The translations under genes and the position numbers were made by a program. From the NCBI RefSeq assembly GCF_027943255.1, contig NC_072896.1, forward strand, positions 116,467,879 through 116,531,878: DNA of 64,000 nucleotides, given 5' to 3'. Below are positions 22,866-34,710 of this stretch, piece after piece. The DNA comes from Anastrepha obliqua (lineage: Eukaryota; Arthropoda; Insecta; Diptera; Tephritidae). Below the pieces are notes generated by a model. That model made no database searches and was not told the DNA's origin. It saw only the letters and a list, made by a program, of their open reading frames with translations. The number at the start of each line of letters is the position of its first letter. The first letter of the stretch is position 1.

Positions 22866-25306
22866 CGATATGTGGTACATACATATGTAGAAGCAATAAT
22901 AGAAAAATGGTGATTTTCAATCAAAGAAAACAGTTAAACCTTCAAATTGTTTTTTTTTTTTCTACAGAGCCATACAAATTGTCTGCCAAATCTGTTTTTC
23001 ACCGCAAGAAGTTGGACAAAGTCACCAACCCTCGCATTACCTGCAAACTTTGCAAAAGGGGAGAACATTTGAAGAAGCTGGAGTAGAAACGAATTAACAG
23101 AGAGAAACGTGAGCGCCCCATTGTAGATGTGAAAATAGTACCCAAGGGGGGCAAATACAAACCAAAAAACAAAAAAACCAAAAACACGTACGTCCTCCTA
23201 TTTGCTAAAAACCTTTAGGGGTTACCAAAAGTGCCGAATATAATGGATACGAACACAAAATGAAAACATGTAGTTCATAGCGCATTGTCAGCGGCAAAAA
23301 GCAACCACCAAATTGAGGTAGAAGCCAAAAAAATAAATAAATATGATTTTCTATACAAAGACAGAAAAGTAACACAACAGCTCAGCTTGTGTCGTCTAGA
23401 CCACGAAAATTTGTGAAGTTTTCTTGTGCGATAATTTATTCTTGTTTCGATTTAACTCTTGAATAGCGTGGATTCTTAAGCAAGTGTGCGCATATAACCA
23501 TTCCAAATATGTCTGCAACTGACAAATTTTTCGACACAAGCTTACAATTATGGCAGGCGAAAATGGTGTTAATGTGAGGCAAATTTTGTTATGGCATTCA
23601 TTGGTAGTAGTGGCATAAACAATTCGGAACGAATTATTTATCATGGACACATAGCAAAGCAAAAGTAATAAAAAAACGTTTTTGTTATAAAATTATAAGA
23701 TTTTAAGAATTTTTAATTGTTCTTGAATATGGAATTTTAATAGAAGTATTGGAATAGAGATACATCTCTGTACATGAGTTTGACCAGATTTTTTTAATAA
23801 TATAATAACAACAAAAACAATAATTATAGTATGTCAAGGATGATAGATACCCGGTTCACTCGTTAGGTATGGTGATAAAAAAAAATTTGAGGGGAACTTT
23901 GGATTCTATGTCATTTGTTTTGTGTTTCACTAAGCTAAATCTAAATTTTGACATCGGCATATCTGTCAAATTCGCTCAGAGCCGAATAACGGACTGCTGG
24001 GTAGTGCACCTTTAATTCTAATAATTATATAAATACTCTTTAAAATGATTTTTTTTTTTTACTACTGCAATGAGTTCGTTACTTAATATGGGAATTTTAG
24101 TATAAAAGCATTGCTTCGCGAAAATACGTAGCACATCCTTATAAAACAAATATGCTGCATTTTCCCTAATTAAAAAATCGCAGCACACTCAACGAAAGTC
24201 GCCAGAATACTACCAACAAATTAAAGTTCACAAGCACTGCCCATTGCAACTTTTTTAAATTTGCACGGGAAATTAATTATGCAGCGCTGCATAATCACTT
24301 GCAACAATTTGCTTTACAGCCGGCAAGTTAGCAAACAAATAAAGGAGAAACCAAAACCGGCGCACATTGCGTGACCCCAACAAAGTGCACTACTTCCCAC
24401 TATTACCACCTCTCTGTACTCGGTCAGTCAACGCTGCTAGCCAGCCAAATGTGCTCTGCACAATTTCTCATTGCTACTCAAAGCAAATATCAAGTGCAAT
24501 CTACAATAAAAACAACAAATGAATACGCTGCAGACTAATAAGGAGTCACGTTCAACTTCCAATGTTTCCCACCTCTTGGCTGTCCTTCACGCAACGAAGG
24601 GAGGAGTCTATAGTAGATTGTGTATGTATAGTTTTTAATTTCATTTTCAGGCAAGAAAGAGAAAATGCAATATTGTAAAATCGATTGTCCTTGAGGGTAA
24701 AATACACGGCAGGCAGCTGGTGGATCGCAAGCAACGAATGCGAAACACATTGCAATCAGTAAGGAAGTATAGGTATACTAAAAGGGCACGGAAGTTTAGC
24801 CAGCTGACAGTCATGTAGCTACAAGCATTTTATTGATTTTTCAAAGCGGCAATAAAGAAGTTGAACTTTTTCATTTAAGTGTAAAATTGTAGCTTATATA
24901 TTTCTGATATTAAGTTGTTAAGCATTTCTCAATTTGAAATAAGAAATTCTTAGCACAAATAAGACAATTCGAAAGTGTTTATACTCAAGCCAGACCTAAC
25001 ACTTTTGCGGGTATATATTTACATATGTAGAATGGCAAGCTTGGCTGACTCGGCCGCACCCAAAGTGTCTGCTGCAGGCTGCCGCAGTATTTTGCATTTC
25101 ACTTGGGGCTCTGTTTGGCTGTCAAAATGCCATTAACTTTGCCGCCGTAGTTCCTACATACCAAAAACGTTATATTATGTTTATTATTCCTTCACAATTT
25201 TCTTAAAGTATTCAGCATACGCATTCTTGCAACGCACATTCCTAACCACACCTTCAGAATCTACTTGCTACAATTTGCATTGGGATAAAGCATCTTGTAC
25301 ACTCAC
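22866..25306. other. Probable Lrch first-intron DNA
   Basis: Because Lrch exon 1 ends at 25307 with a splice donor, DNA to the left should be intronic. No exon 2 was recognised. A short sequence AAATTCGCTCAGAGCCGAATAACGG-like at 23971 repeats one at 2325, suggesting a further low-copy repeat. Confidence 0.5.
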
Positions 25307-25532
25307 CTGCCATCACCGTATCAGCGAGATTGTATTTGGTGCCAGTTTTCGGGAAGTCTTTTAGCTTTCGATTCGTCAGTATTAATTCGCCGCTAAGGTG
25401 CGCCTCCTCAAGGATGCGTTCCAGCGAACGTGCCAGCTGCGAATGTGCCATGCTGCCCATGCTCGCGCTGAGTCCACCTATGCTCCCGCTGGTGCTATGG
25501 AGGCGATTATAAACGGCCGCCGTTGCAGCCAT
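25307..25532 (-). CDS. Lrch: First coding exon of an LRCH-type leucine-rich repeat/calponin-homology protein
   Basis: LRCH proteins are cytoplasmic, cortex-associated proteins with N-terminal leucine-rich repeats and a C-terminal calponin-homology domain. The exon starts at ATG 25532 and gives about 75 residues: a Ser/Gly-rich start (SGSIGGLSASMGSMAHSQ), then RSLERILEEAHLSGELILT, NRKLKDFP and YNLADTVMA. This is the N-cap just before the first repeat in LRCH proteins (LSGRKLREFP...DLTDTTRADLSRNR in vertebrates). The last codon is split, GCA G, followed by GTGAGTGT, so exon 2 should begin by completing an Asp codon, in register with ADLSRNR. The repeats and CH domain are not seen in the window. 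Family is fairly sure; the symbol is by orthology. Confidence 0.82.
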
Positions 25533-26279
25533 CCTCGTTGAGTAGGCGTGGTGATAGAAACGTATTTATTTTTCCTACCGCTACGGCGTTATTGCTTTTG
25601 TATACCGATAAATTTGTAGTACACGACTTTTTTGTTTAATTTTTATGCAATTTCACATTCACTTTTGGCATTTTTATTCTCATTATATTTTCATATAAAG
25701 TTTCCAAAACTAAACATTATATCGCTACCATAGGAAGCACTCTGATTCTTAGAATTTTTCTCTCACCTTTCAATTTTCACACAACTACACACTTTTCCAA
25801 GATTTTCCTGTTGGGAAAAATCCGACGACTCTTCCGCGCACACAAATAATTTGAATCAAAATTCTAGCAACGAATGAACAGAGAACGCCGAACAAAATAA
25901 TAAACAGCCCATCAGTGTAGCCAACCAATTTTAAGGAGTGACCAATCGTTGCCAACCATCTTGTAAAAGAAGGTATGCAGTAAAATTTAAAATATCTTAT
26001 TTGAAATAAGGCGGAACTAATAAAAATATATGAAGTATCCGCTTTATAATAAGACCTATTTCAATTGTTTACTTTACTACTAACTAAGTGCAAAGAGAAA
26101 ACCTTATTAATTTCCCCTTTTGCTGCTAGCGAGTGGTGAACATTTTTCGAATAATTTGTGTGCTGTAAATTTTAGGCGATTTATGTTCACATCCAGTTTC
26201 TTAAAGTAAGAACTACAAATTCGATTTGTGGTTTCATTTCAACTGCCGGGACGCACACCACGCAGAGAACATTGATGAA
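25533..26279. promoter_or_regulatory. Lrch upstream region and probable 5' UTR
   Basis: DNA upstream of the Lrch start codon runs into the interval shared with Tango14. No TATA box on the minus strand can be assigned confidently. Assignment as UTR or promoter is inferred from position only. Confidence 0.4.
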
Positions 26280-27180
26280 TAGAGAAGTCTCACGAGCTAC
26301 GAATAGTGTGAGTTGTCAAAAATGAAGTGAAACGGCGAACACTGTTTCACCTCGCAAAACTCGAAGGCGGGGAAATTCTTAACAGAGCTGATTACAGTGA
26401 ATTATGTACAAGTACATTGGCTCCGCTCGCTCTTTGGTTTCTGTATGAAATCAAGCTGACGAATGCCGGCGGCATTTTGCAAAGAATTTGCTTGTGCATT
26501 TCTATGTTCCCTTGAGAAACGTAATTTTATTCACAAATTCAGTTCCAGAAATTTCAGTTCCACTTCTGTTAAGCTCTGCAGAGAACGTTAATGAATAGAG
26601 AAGTCTTAATGACAGGAAAGTGTTCATTTTCGAGGGGTACTCGTCTCGCGAAGACAATTTCACCACATACACATTTTTCACCAATAGTTAACAGCGTAAA
26701 AGGCAATTCGGAAAATTTAACAGCAAGTGAGTATTATTAACAGCAATTACCAGTGTAAGATATTATTAGAAAAGTGTGTGTGAGGGGCGTAATGTATTTG
26801 ACATTACAGGTGCTTTTTTTTTGTGATTTATTTCGCCCTTTGGATTTTCTAAAATTGCGCCAGAATAATAAATGTCAATCGCAAAAACGCATAATTTCAT
26901 AATTGTATTTGTTTGAAAATATAAAGTGAATAAAATTACGTTTCTCAAGGGAACATAGAAATGCACAATCAAATTCTTTGCAAAATGTCGCCGTCATTCG
27001 TCGGCTTGATTTCATACAGAAACCAAAGAGCGAGCGGAGCCAATGTACTTGTACATAATTCACTGTAATCAGCTCTGTTAAGAATTTCCCCGCCTTCGAG
27101 TTAAGCGAGGTGAAATAGTGTTCGCGGTTTCACTTAATTTTTGACAATTCATACTATTCGTAGCTCGTGAGAATTCTCTA
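26280..27180. mobile_element. Foldback-type element, 255-bp terminal inverted repeats
   Basis: The arms 26280-26534 and 26926-27180 are reverse complements, about 95% identical by eye. The outer ends read TA-GAGAA(G/T)TCTCACGAGC and the flanks end in TA, so a TA target duplication is plausible. The 391-bp centre has no transposase. It contains a second copy of the left flank's GAATAGAGAAGTCT block (26594-26607), so the left boundary may be more complex. The element sits between the divergent Lrch and Tango14 genes. Confidence 0.88.
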
Positions 27181-28394
27181 TATTTAATGTAATGTAAATT
27201 ATAAAAAGAAGAAAACATAAGTTAAATGCCCCAAAAAATTGAGATGTACCATATAATATTATCATTAAACACGAATTTATAGCCTGGACGTACCAACAAA
27301 AATCTTTACAGAGCTTAAGTCGCTTGTAATTTTACTTTTTATATTAAAATAAATTATTGGTCGGTAATATCACAAATTATTATTTTTATTAAACGAATTA
27401 TTTCATTACCTCTCCTGTGAACTTTTATACTTAGCCGTATTAATCGAAGCATAATAATTTAGTAAATATTCTAGTCACATCGATATTTAAAATATGTTAA
27501 AGTTTTCCAAAAATTATTATTAGTACCTGTACCAGTTTGTAACGAGTTTGTTTGTATCTCAATTGAGCACTGATCTTATTAACGCAAATTAAATCACTCA
27601 ATGCTTATTGCAATAATCGACCATCTGGGTTCTCTAACTAGTCGCCTCGATTGGGTTCTTAATGTAATCGGTATTGAATATGTTTCGATGGGCGCAATGG
27701 TTTTTATGTTTTTTAGGCATTAACTTCCTCTGGTGCACCTTTGATATATCGGGCTCGCTTTTCTACGCTAAGAAAACGATTCCATCCTCTCCCAATTACT
27801 GATTGAAGATTACTGATTCAGTTAATTCATTATTTCTCAAAACGAACAATTTGAAATTTTGATGCTTAAAAACACTTACCTTCCATGACTCAACGCCAAA
27901 CCACACAAATTATCTGTAGATCATACAAACTACTTATTAGGCGAAAGGAGGAGAACCGTTGCGTGTATTAGTAAAATTAAAAAACCGTTATTATTAGATT
28001 GGATACTAAATTTTATTCGATTCAAAATCATTTTCTTCCCACAAATTTAAAAATATCAAAAACTCTGATGTATAGTATCCATATTTTCTGAACCTACGGA
28101 TGCCTATACATACATATATGGGAAGATATGCCATACTTAGTTTCTTACAGTAAGATCTTTGGATGTGACAAGAACACTAATTGCAGTACTCAACTATAAT
28201 ATTTCATTTGGCCTCCTTTACCCCCATTATTTTTCTTCTAAAATTTTCACCTTAATTACAAAAACTTTTTTCAAAACCAAATCTACGGGATTGCACAAAT
28301 AAAATGTAGCAAATGTACCAAAGTTATTTGTTTATAAATATTAAAATAAGTAAACTCAAAAATTTTGGCAGTTTACTTACACTTACATATATAT
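27181..28394. other. Intergenic, nothing recognised
   Basis: AT-rich intergenic DNA between Lrch and Tango14. No domain, RNA gene or repeat could be supported. Confidence 0.4.
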
Positions 28395-28540
28395 ACCATA
28401 TTTTGGGTATTTCAGCCGAGCATCTATTGTTGTTCCATAAATGGAGGAATCTGCCATTGTCTACCGAGGGGCGGCCGCTATTAGAAACATTTATTTTATC
28501 ATTTGTTGTTTCGTGTGAAACATCCATGCACTTCCGAATG
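28395..28540 (-). repeat. SINE copy, minus strand, internally deleted
   Basis: On the minus strand it shows CTAATAGCGGCCGCCCCTC, ACAATGGCAGATTCC, CCATTTATGGAACAAC and GCTCGGCTGAAA. These are body blocks of the SINE family with the GTATTTCTGCCATG section deleted. A degraded head may extend to about 28540. Confidence 0.7.
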
Positions 28541-29114
28541 TTAACTATGAAGGTGGCAGTTTATTTACAACATAATAACTTAAATAAAGAGATATAAGGT
28601 TGTTAAAAAAAAAGTTTTTGCTATCTGCAATAAATACGTTTTTAATTTTCTTGAGCTAATATTTTCAGAAACGACAGCACTGTTTAACTCATGTTTACAT
28701 TTACATTAAACTAATAATTCTGGCAACACTTGTTTAGATTGACGTGTTGCGGTTGTCAAAAACAACTGGTCGGACAAATTAAACTCTCTCACTAAACATA
28801 GACGCGGTATTTTAGACTTGTTTTCTTCTAATAGTTCAATACCACAATAAATATGATGTATTAAATGTGCAAGAAACAATGACTGACAGCTGAGGAAACA
28901 AAAAACTTAATAATTATTTGCTAACACATCATAAGAAGGTGAGAAATGTGCAAAAAAAAATGTGATGTTTTTTTTATCAATGTCGGTTTCAGGTTATGAA
29001 TCTGCTCTTCCCAAGCTCTTCACTTTCACAGCAAGCCAGAAGAAATTTATATCTTGAGCATTCCAAAATACTCCTGCTTATTAGTAGAGGCAGAGATAAT
29101 CATAGTGTGGCGGC
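28541..29114. promoter_or_regulatory. Tango14 upstream region and probable 5' UTR
   Basis: An in-frame stop (TAG, 29103-29105) lies just before the Tango14 ATG, so the start cannot extend upstream without splicing. No core promoter element is convincing. Confidence 0.4.
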
Positions 29115-30271
29115 ATGATTGATCGGCTGTACAAGCTGATGTGGCTTGTACTTTATATACTTGCCAGTATATATGAAACCTTCTGCTATCTAAAGTTGCG
29201 ATTACAAGCCTTTATACTTTGGTCATATGACCTATGGCACAGCAGTGCTGCTATTACCCGCCGCGACCGCGCATTTCTTCAAAGCTGTAAAGCTGAATTA
29301 ACGAAATTGCCTCAACATCTGAATTTGATTATTGGACCTGATCCTCTCGTAAGCGTGAGTGAAGCGGTTGTGGGACGCATTTTGTTGTATGCTCAAATAA
29401 TCGGCATAGAGTGCGTCAGTTTATATGATGTGCGTGAAAATATGGGACATATTGTCTTGGAGAGAGTTTTTATGTCACAAGACGCATTTTGGAGAGAGTT
29501 GCAACCAAATCAATACGAATGGGGATTGCGGGAGTGTCCGTCGAAAGCCCCAATAAAATACGAAAGTGACAGTAATGGATGTGCGCGAAATGGTACTACC
29601 AGTGAAAATGGAAACGTATGTAATGGAGATGCTTATCACAACAAAATACAAACACCGTTAAAAGTGAGTCAGAGTTATTAGTTTTCTATCGCTAATTCGA
29701 GGTAATTTAAAGCCGAAACACCAATGAAATTGCGTGCCGTAATGTTTGGTGCCGCTTATCAGCAACCAAAAACAAAAAACAATTTATGAATTTGACAAAA
29801 ATGTTTCTTATCGCGCTTTTCAGTTGTGCAAAGCAATTTTAAACGTACGACTTGATAATGCGTTCATTGCTGTGTACCTCAAATCATTTTTTTTTTTTAA
29901 TTTTCTAATAGTTTTCTGTTTTGTTTCAGATTTACCAAGTTACTGAACAGGACAACCGTCCTTTGATAGTAAAAATCTGCCGTAAACTTTTTCAAGAACG
30001 TAAAACTTCTAATGTGCAAAATATTCTGGGCGACCGCAAAAAACTAGAACAATACATCAGTGATGAAGTAGCGCAACATATGCAATGGAAGTTCGTAGAT
30101 CCAGAATTGAGTATAATATTCAATAGAGATACGTGTACTTTCGGCATGTTGCCTTGGCAGACACGTTTTACAGAATTCCATACTTTCGAGACTGGTCGCT
30201 GTGTGAACGCAGAAAGTTTTGCCAAAGTGCTGTATAAATATTCGAAATGTGAACAGCGTTGGGGAAAATAG
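29115..30271 (+). CDS. Tango14: NUS1/Nogo-B receptor orthologue, cis-prenyltransferase accessory subunit (exons 29115-29663, 29930-30271)
   Basis: NUS1 partners the catalytic DHDDS subunit at the endoplasmic reticulum to make dehydrodolichyl diphosphate, the lipid carrier for N-glycosylation. Exon 1 (183 codons, phase 0, donor GTGAGT) has a hydrophobic segment at residues 9-25 (MWLVLYILASIYETFCY), then a degenerate cis-prenyltransferase fold (LPQHLNLIIG, EAVVGRILLYAQIIGIECVS). The 266-bp intron ends TTTCAG. Exon 2 starts IYQVTEQDNRPLIV and includes FGMLPWQTRFTEFH. It ends CEQRWGK, carrying the RxG motif that completes the active site in the partner; W replaces the usual L. The spliced product is 296 residues, near the human length of 293. 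A polyadenylation signal candidate is AATAAA at 30592. It looks intact. Confidence 0.93.
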
Positions 30272-31146
30272 GTATTTAATATAATGGGCAATCTGTGCAA
30301 AGGCGAAACTATGAAATGGGGGTAACACAATAAGATAATGTATAGGAAAATATGCGTGTGCGTAAGATGCTTGGAAAGCATTACCTGCGACACTTAACTC
30401 ACTCGATTGTATGCACGCTTCTGTTATACGAAAAATATTTAATATATTTGTATAAATTACAGTTTATTACATCATTTTTTTTTTGGTTTTTTCTATTGCT
30501 AAGTTAAATGTACAACAAACAACTGAATCACATTTTTGTTAAGGTGCAAAAGACAATGAGCATAAAAGCTATCCAAGTTTTGATAAACTGAAATAAAAGG
30601 TCGATTTGCACGCAGGTGACTGTATATTTGTGTAAAATACAAGCGCTCGCAATATTTAAAAACGTGTGTTTTAGTGCATAGTACTTTCTGTAGTGACTAC
30701 GCTGCGCATGCCATCGCCAGCTGTGTGTTTCTACGCCTTCCTTTATTTGGAAGTCTGACAGGTGGGTAGAAATATCAAGTGAAGTTCTTGTGTTTCGCGC
30801 ACTTATCATTTAAGTCGGTTGACTGTTGGCTGTTTCGTCGGCATTTTGGTAAATTATGGTTGACTGGTAATTGCAAGAACTGGAGGTTTGAAATAAAGTG
30901 AACGTGTTTTCGGCTTTCATCTCTTGGAGAAATAACCATGGTCTGGCAATTGTTCCTTTTATAATCTGCCAACATTTATAACGGATTTTCTTTGAGCTCG
31001 CCTGCTGATGCAATCAAGTAAACGGGGAGCTAATCGGAAACACGCATTTCTATTTGACTTTCGTGGCATTAGCTAGATGAATTATTTATTATGAGTTAAA
31101 AAATTGATTTTCTATGTTGTTTTTGTTATATCATCAAAAACATTCC
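30272..31146. other. Tango14 3' UTR and intergenic DNA
   Basis: The 3' UTR probably ends after AATAAA at 30592-30597. The rest has no recognised feature; minus-strand open frames here are short and motif-free. Confidence 0.4.
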
Positions 31147-31247
31147 GCATATATGCAGGGGGAGCGCTGCTGGAGTGACAGCCCTTAGCCGGATATATAG
31201 TAAATCCAGGTCGTTCCGGTAAAATTGTTGTTGTTATAGCAGCTTAC
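31147..31247 (+). repeat. Hairpin-containing interspersed repeat, partial copy
   Basis: GCAGGGGGAGCGCTGCTGG, GAGTGACAGCCCTTAGCCGG and GGTCGTTCCGG match the copies at 22736-22865 and 57752-57890. The left arm of the hairpin is missing. A run of TTGTTGTTAT follows. Confidence 0.65.
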
Positions 31248-31344
31248 TAATTTGATCTGCCGATTGCTAAAGTTTTTGCGTAGGGATTATTTTTGTTGTA
31301 TTTTTTTGTATTCTCAAAATTGTTTTAAATTCCTGAGTTTTACT

Positions 31345-32070
31345 TAATTTTTGGGAGCGTGTCATTATTCTGTATTACAAAATTCTGGGTGACAAAATTC
31401 TGTAAATTGCAAAAAAATTCTGTTTTTTCTGCTTTTTTAAAACTATGCTTTTTAAAATTCTGCTTTCTAAAATTCTGCTTTTTCAAAATTCTGCATGTTT
31501 AATGCGAAAAATTCTGCTTTATTCAAGTTTTGTAATTTTCGTCACACAAGAAGTAACAAAATAAACATTTATTCCATAAATATACATATGTATATGTTTA
31601 AGCGATAACAGTATTTTAGTTTAGCCAATTACAATATTTTTTGGAATTCTTTTTAAATATGTAGTGTGACTTAATTCATTTCTTTTCTTAATAATTCTTC
31701 GCAGCTGTTCGTTTTTTTTAGAAGAGTTCTACGCAAAAATACTATGGATTGCGTAGCCGGAGTTGGACTGATGAGGGTTATTTTTTTGAAGCGCGGCCGA
31801 AGGCCGCCCACGCGAAAAGAAGTTCTACGCAAAAATACTGTGGATTCTATCGAAACTGAAGAAAAAATTATTATTATTATTATTTTTTTTATTTAATATC
31901 TCGAATAATAATAAAAAACAATAATAATAATAAATTAAATAATTACATTACCTCTTTAACATTGTTAACATTATATTTTAATACAGAATTTTGAAAGCAG
32001 AATTTTAAAAAGCAGAATTTTGTTTTTAGAATTTTGTATATACAGAATTTCGACACCAACCCTAATTTTT
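31345..32070. mobile_element. Non-autonomous DNA transposon with iterated AAAATTCTG motifs and 8-bp target duplication
   Basis: A perfect direct repeat TAATTTTT (31345-31352, 32063-32070) brackets 31353-32062. The ends start GGGAGCGTGTC and, on the other strand, GGGTTGGTGTC, followed by matching ATTCTGTAT. The left arm repeats (A)AAATTCTG about seven times to 31520; the right arm carries the complement about five times (31983-32050). The centre has a 26-bp direct repeat (31725-31750, 31820-31845) and a GC-rich GCGCGGCCGAAGGCCGC core. No open frame for a transposase is present. GG-starting ends plus an 8-bp duplication suggest a Merlin- or Mutator-like origin, by inference. Confidence 0.82.
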
Positions 32071-32503
32071 CATGATATTAAAAAAAGGTAATTTGGGTTA
32101 GAGTTATATTATACATATCCCCTATAAATAATAATAATAATAAAAAATTTAATGGAGTATATACATATTTTATTAGATAGGCCCCTACGAATTGCTCATT
32201 TTAGATTGGAATTATTTTTCAAATTAAATCTTATGAGAAGTAAGATCAGTTTCAGAAAATTATGTTATTCACGAGCAAACAGATTAAAACAAAAAAAAGG
32301 TGTAATTTTACCCTTAAAAAAACTGGAAACCAAAAATTAACCTTATTATACCGAAGGAAAAAAAAAACAAAAATGTCAAATAAATTTAAATGAAAAGTTA
32401 ATAATTAGTCTTGAACGCCTTAATTAAAATCACCTGAAACTAAATATTTTGTAACAATTTTAATTAAAATTTGCTTTATATATTTTTTTGTAAGATACAA
32501 TCC

Positions 32504-32570
32504 CGACGCACACCACAAATAGAAGGGTCAGCTCGGTCAAACACATAACAGAAGTGTACGCGCCAATTAT
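32504..32570 (+). repeat. SINE 3' fragment
   Basis: CGACGCACACCACAAATAG, CAGCTCGGTCAAACAC and GTGTACGCGCCAATTATT match the 3' part of the SINE family. Only about 67 bp remain. Confidence 0.8.
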
Positions 32571-33841
32571 TAATTTCACTTTTTTTATTTGATGTACTAA
32601 AGTTTTATTTCGGTTCAAACCCTGCCTAGTTCGTGTACTCCATTAAGTCTTTTCCAAGAATCATAGTTTTTCTACAGGATCGTATCAGATTAATTTTAAT
32701 ATTCAAAAAAAAGTAGAAATTCATTGGATCTTAAAGGTCAAGTGTTTAAAATTGCATCAAAATTGGCCTTAAATTATTAAAATTGGAATTTTAAACGTCA
32801 ATCTCTCTTCCTAACCTCTTTTCACGTGCTCGAGTATACAGATTTCTTTCTCTTATTAGAAAAAGTTGTTAAGGCGAAAGAAGGGATAATTCTAAAAATA
32901 ATTCTAAAAATAAAAATATAAGACGTGCATGCAACATATTAATGAATAATTTTTCTCCAAACAAGTGAAATTTTGGACGCGTAAAAATGTAACTGTTTTG
33001 AACAAACTTTGAACTTAGCGAAGTTTTGTATGCATATTTCTGTTTTCACTTATGTTAAATAAAAATGGAGTTAAAGTGGAAGCTTTGGATATTTACTGGA
33101 TGGTTAAATGAACCACTACAAATAATTTTCTTATAATGCAAAGTTCCTCCATTTTTTAACCAGTAAGTTATTGCTTAAACTTTCTTAACGGAAATATACG
33201 CAATCCACTGCCTTATCGACCCCGATTAAACATTATCGACATTCATGTTCTCCATATACAATCGAAGAATGCACTACAGTTTGAGAGCCTTGTCGTGTAT
33301 TAGTCAGAACTAAACTGAAATTTTTGTGTGAATAAAACGGATTAATTAATTTTTTTTTAAGTTAACGTATTTCATTGGCAGCGCGCGCAGAATTGGCAAA
33401 TCCTATAATAATAGTAAAATACAGTTTTTGTAATAAAATATGGAAAAAATGCTGATCTCTATTTGCTTTTAGCAATAGCAATTAAAAAAAATAGTTAAAC
33501 CGGTATTTTTGATTTTTCCTAGACTGTTGAAATGAAATACCCAAATCGTACAAGGTAATGCATTTTTTAAGGTAGTTAATGATTTACATGTAGATTAGTG
33601 TCTCCAAATGCGGCAAGTTTTTTTGTATTCAGGAAGCCAAAAGTGAGCTTATCATTGAACGTCGTAGGTTAGAGAAAGAGGACAGAGTTTTTGAAAATTA
33701 ACTTGCACAATTTATAAGGCCTGTCAATTGTAAGCCGCAACAGTATGAAATGCCAAACAATCGGTCTGTTCATGAAGCAAATAATTTGTAACAGTTGTTA
33801 CAATAACAATTACAATAACAATCGTTACAAATTATCAAGTT
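32571..33841. other. AT-rich intergenic DNA
   Basis: No gene is recognised. A 12-bp inverted repeat (ATAATTTGTAAC) flanks a run of ACAATA repeats near 33780-33830. Confidence 0.4.
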
Positions 33842-34040
33842 TTGGAGTATGCAAAAAACTTGCAAAGTAGGGGAAAGTGAGAGAGCAAAATTACATTTCA
33901 TTTTGAGGGGAAGTTGCAAGTTTTAACTGGATAAATTTTTACTTGTAAGAATTTGCAAATGAGATTTGCAGCTGATCGTAAAATAAACATAAACAAGAAT
34001 GAAAACTTGCAATTTGAGTAAAAGTTCTAAATTTAAAGAA
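33842..34040 (-). repeat. Dispersed repeat (CTTCCCCTCAAAATGAAATG family)
   Basis: The minus strand matches 48345-48545 over about 200 bp, including CTTCCCCTCAAAATGAAATG, TTTTGCTCTCTCACTTTCC and ATCAGCTG. A shorter third copy is at 50035-50090. It is non-coding; origin unknown. Confidence 0.75.
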
Positions 34041-34710
34041 AAATCGTGAATAAAATGAAACTGTGGCTGCACTGACTTTGCCACTAATCACAGGCAAAAG
34101 CTCCTGCGAAACTCTTCGCATCTCTTTTGGTGGCTATGTGCTCAAAAGAACTGCCGCCTCGAATGAACTATCACCAGCCAATTGTTGAATGACTTGCTGC
34201 TGGAAATTTGGGGTTGCAAATATGTATATTGCATGCTTACATGTCCATAGCTGAAATTAATTCCCATTTTCTTACCTAATTCAATTCACACTTGCGAAAT
34301 GCTCCTGGGAAGCAAGTGATGCTAAGCTCGTTATTTTGCATTTTATTTATTTTTTATTTAATACGAATAAGCTGAATTGAAAAAAAATTAAGTTTTGTGA
34401 TTTTTTCCGCAAAAATTTAATTGGCTATTCGCTTAATTGGCTTCTAATTTGTTACTGGTTTAGTGATCATGTATTTTTTTTTTTTTTTGTTTTGTTGATA
34501 TTTTTCTCTTTGAGAGTGTATTTTGAAAATTGAGTTACTGGCTAGTTACTGGATAATTTTTACATGAACAGACCTAATCTTGTCTACAAAAGCAATGTTA
34601 AATGTCAAATTCACTGTAACATGAGGAGGTTCTGTAATTCATTTCCGATGATGCCAAGAGAGAAAAGAGGTGTTAAAAAATCACTCTGCAATTACTTCCC
34701 ATTTCTCTAA
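34041..34710. other. Intergenic DNA, nothing recognised
   Basis: AT-rich sequence with poly-T tracts and no supported feature. Confidence 0.4.

Noticed and set aside
29992..30393. 133-codon frame antisense to Tango14
   Set aside because: It is the shadow of the second Tango14 exon, which has clear homology on the plus strand.
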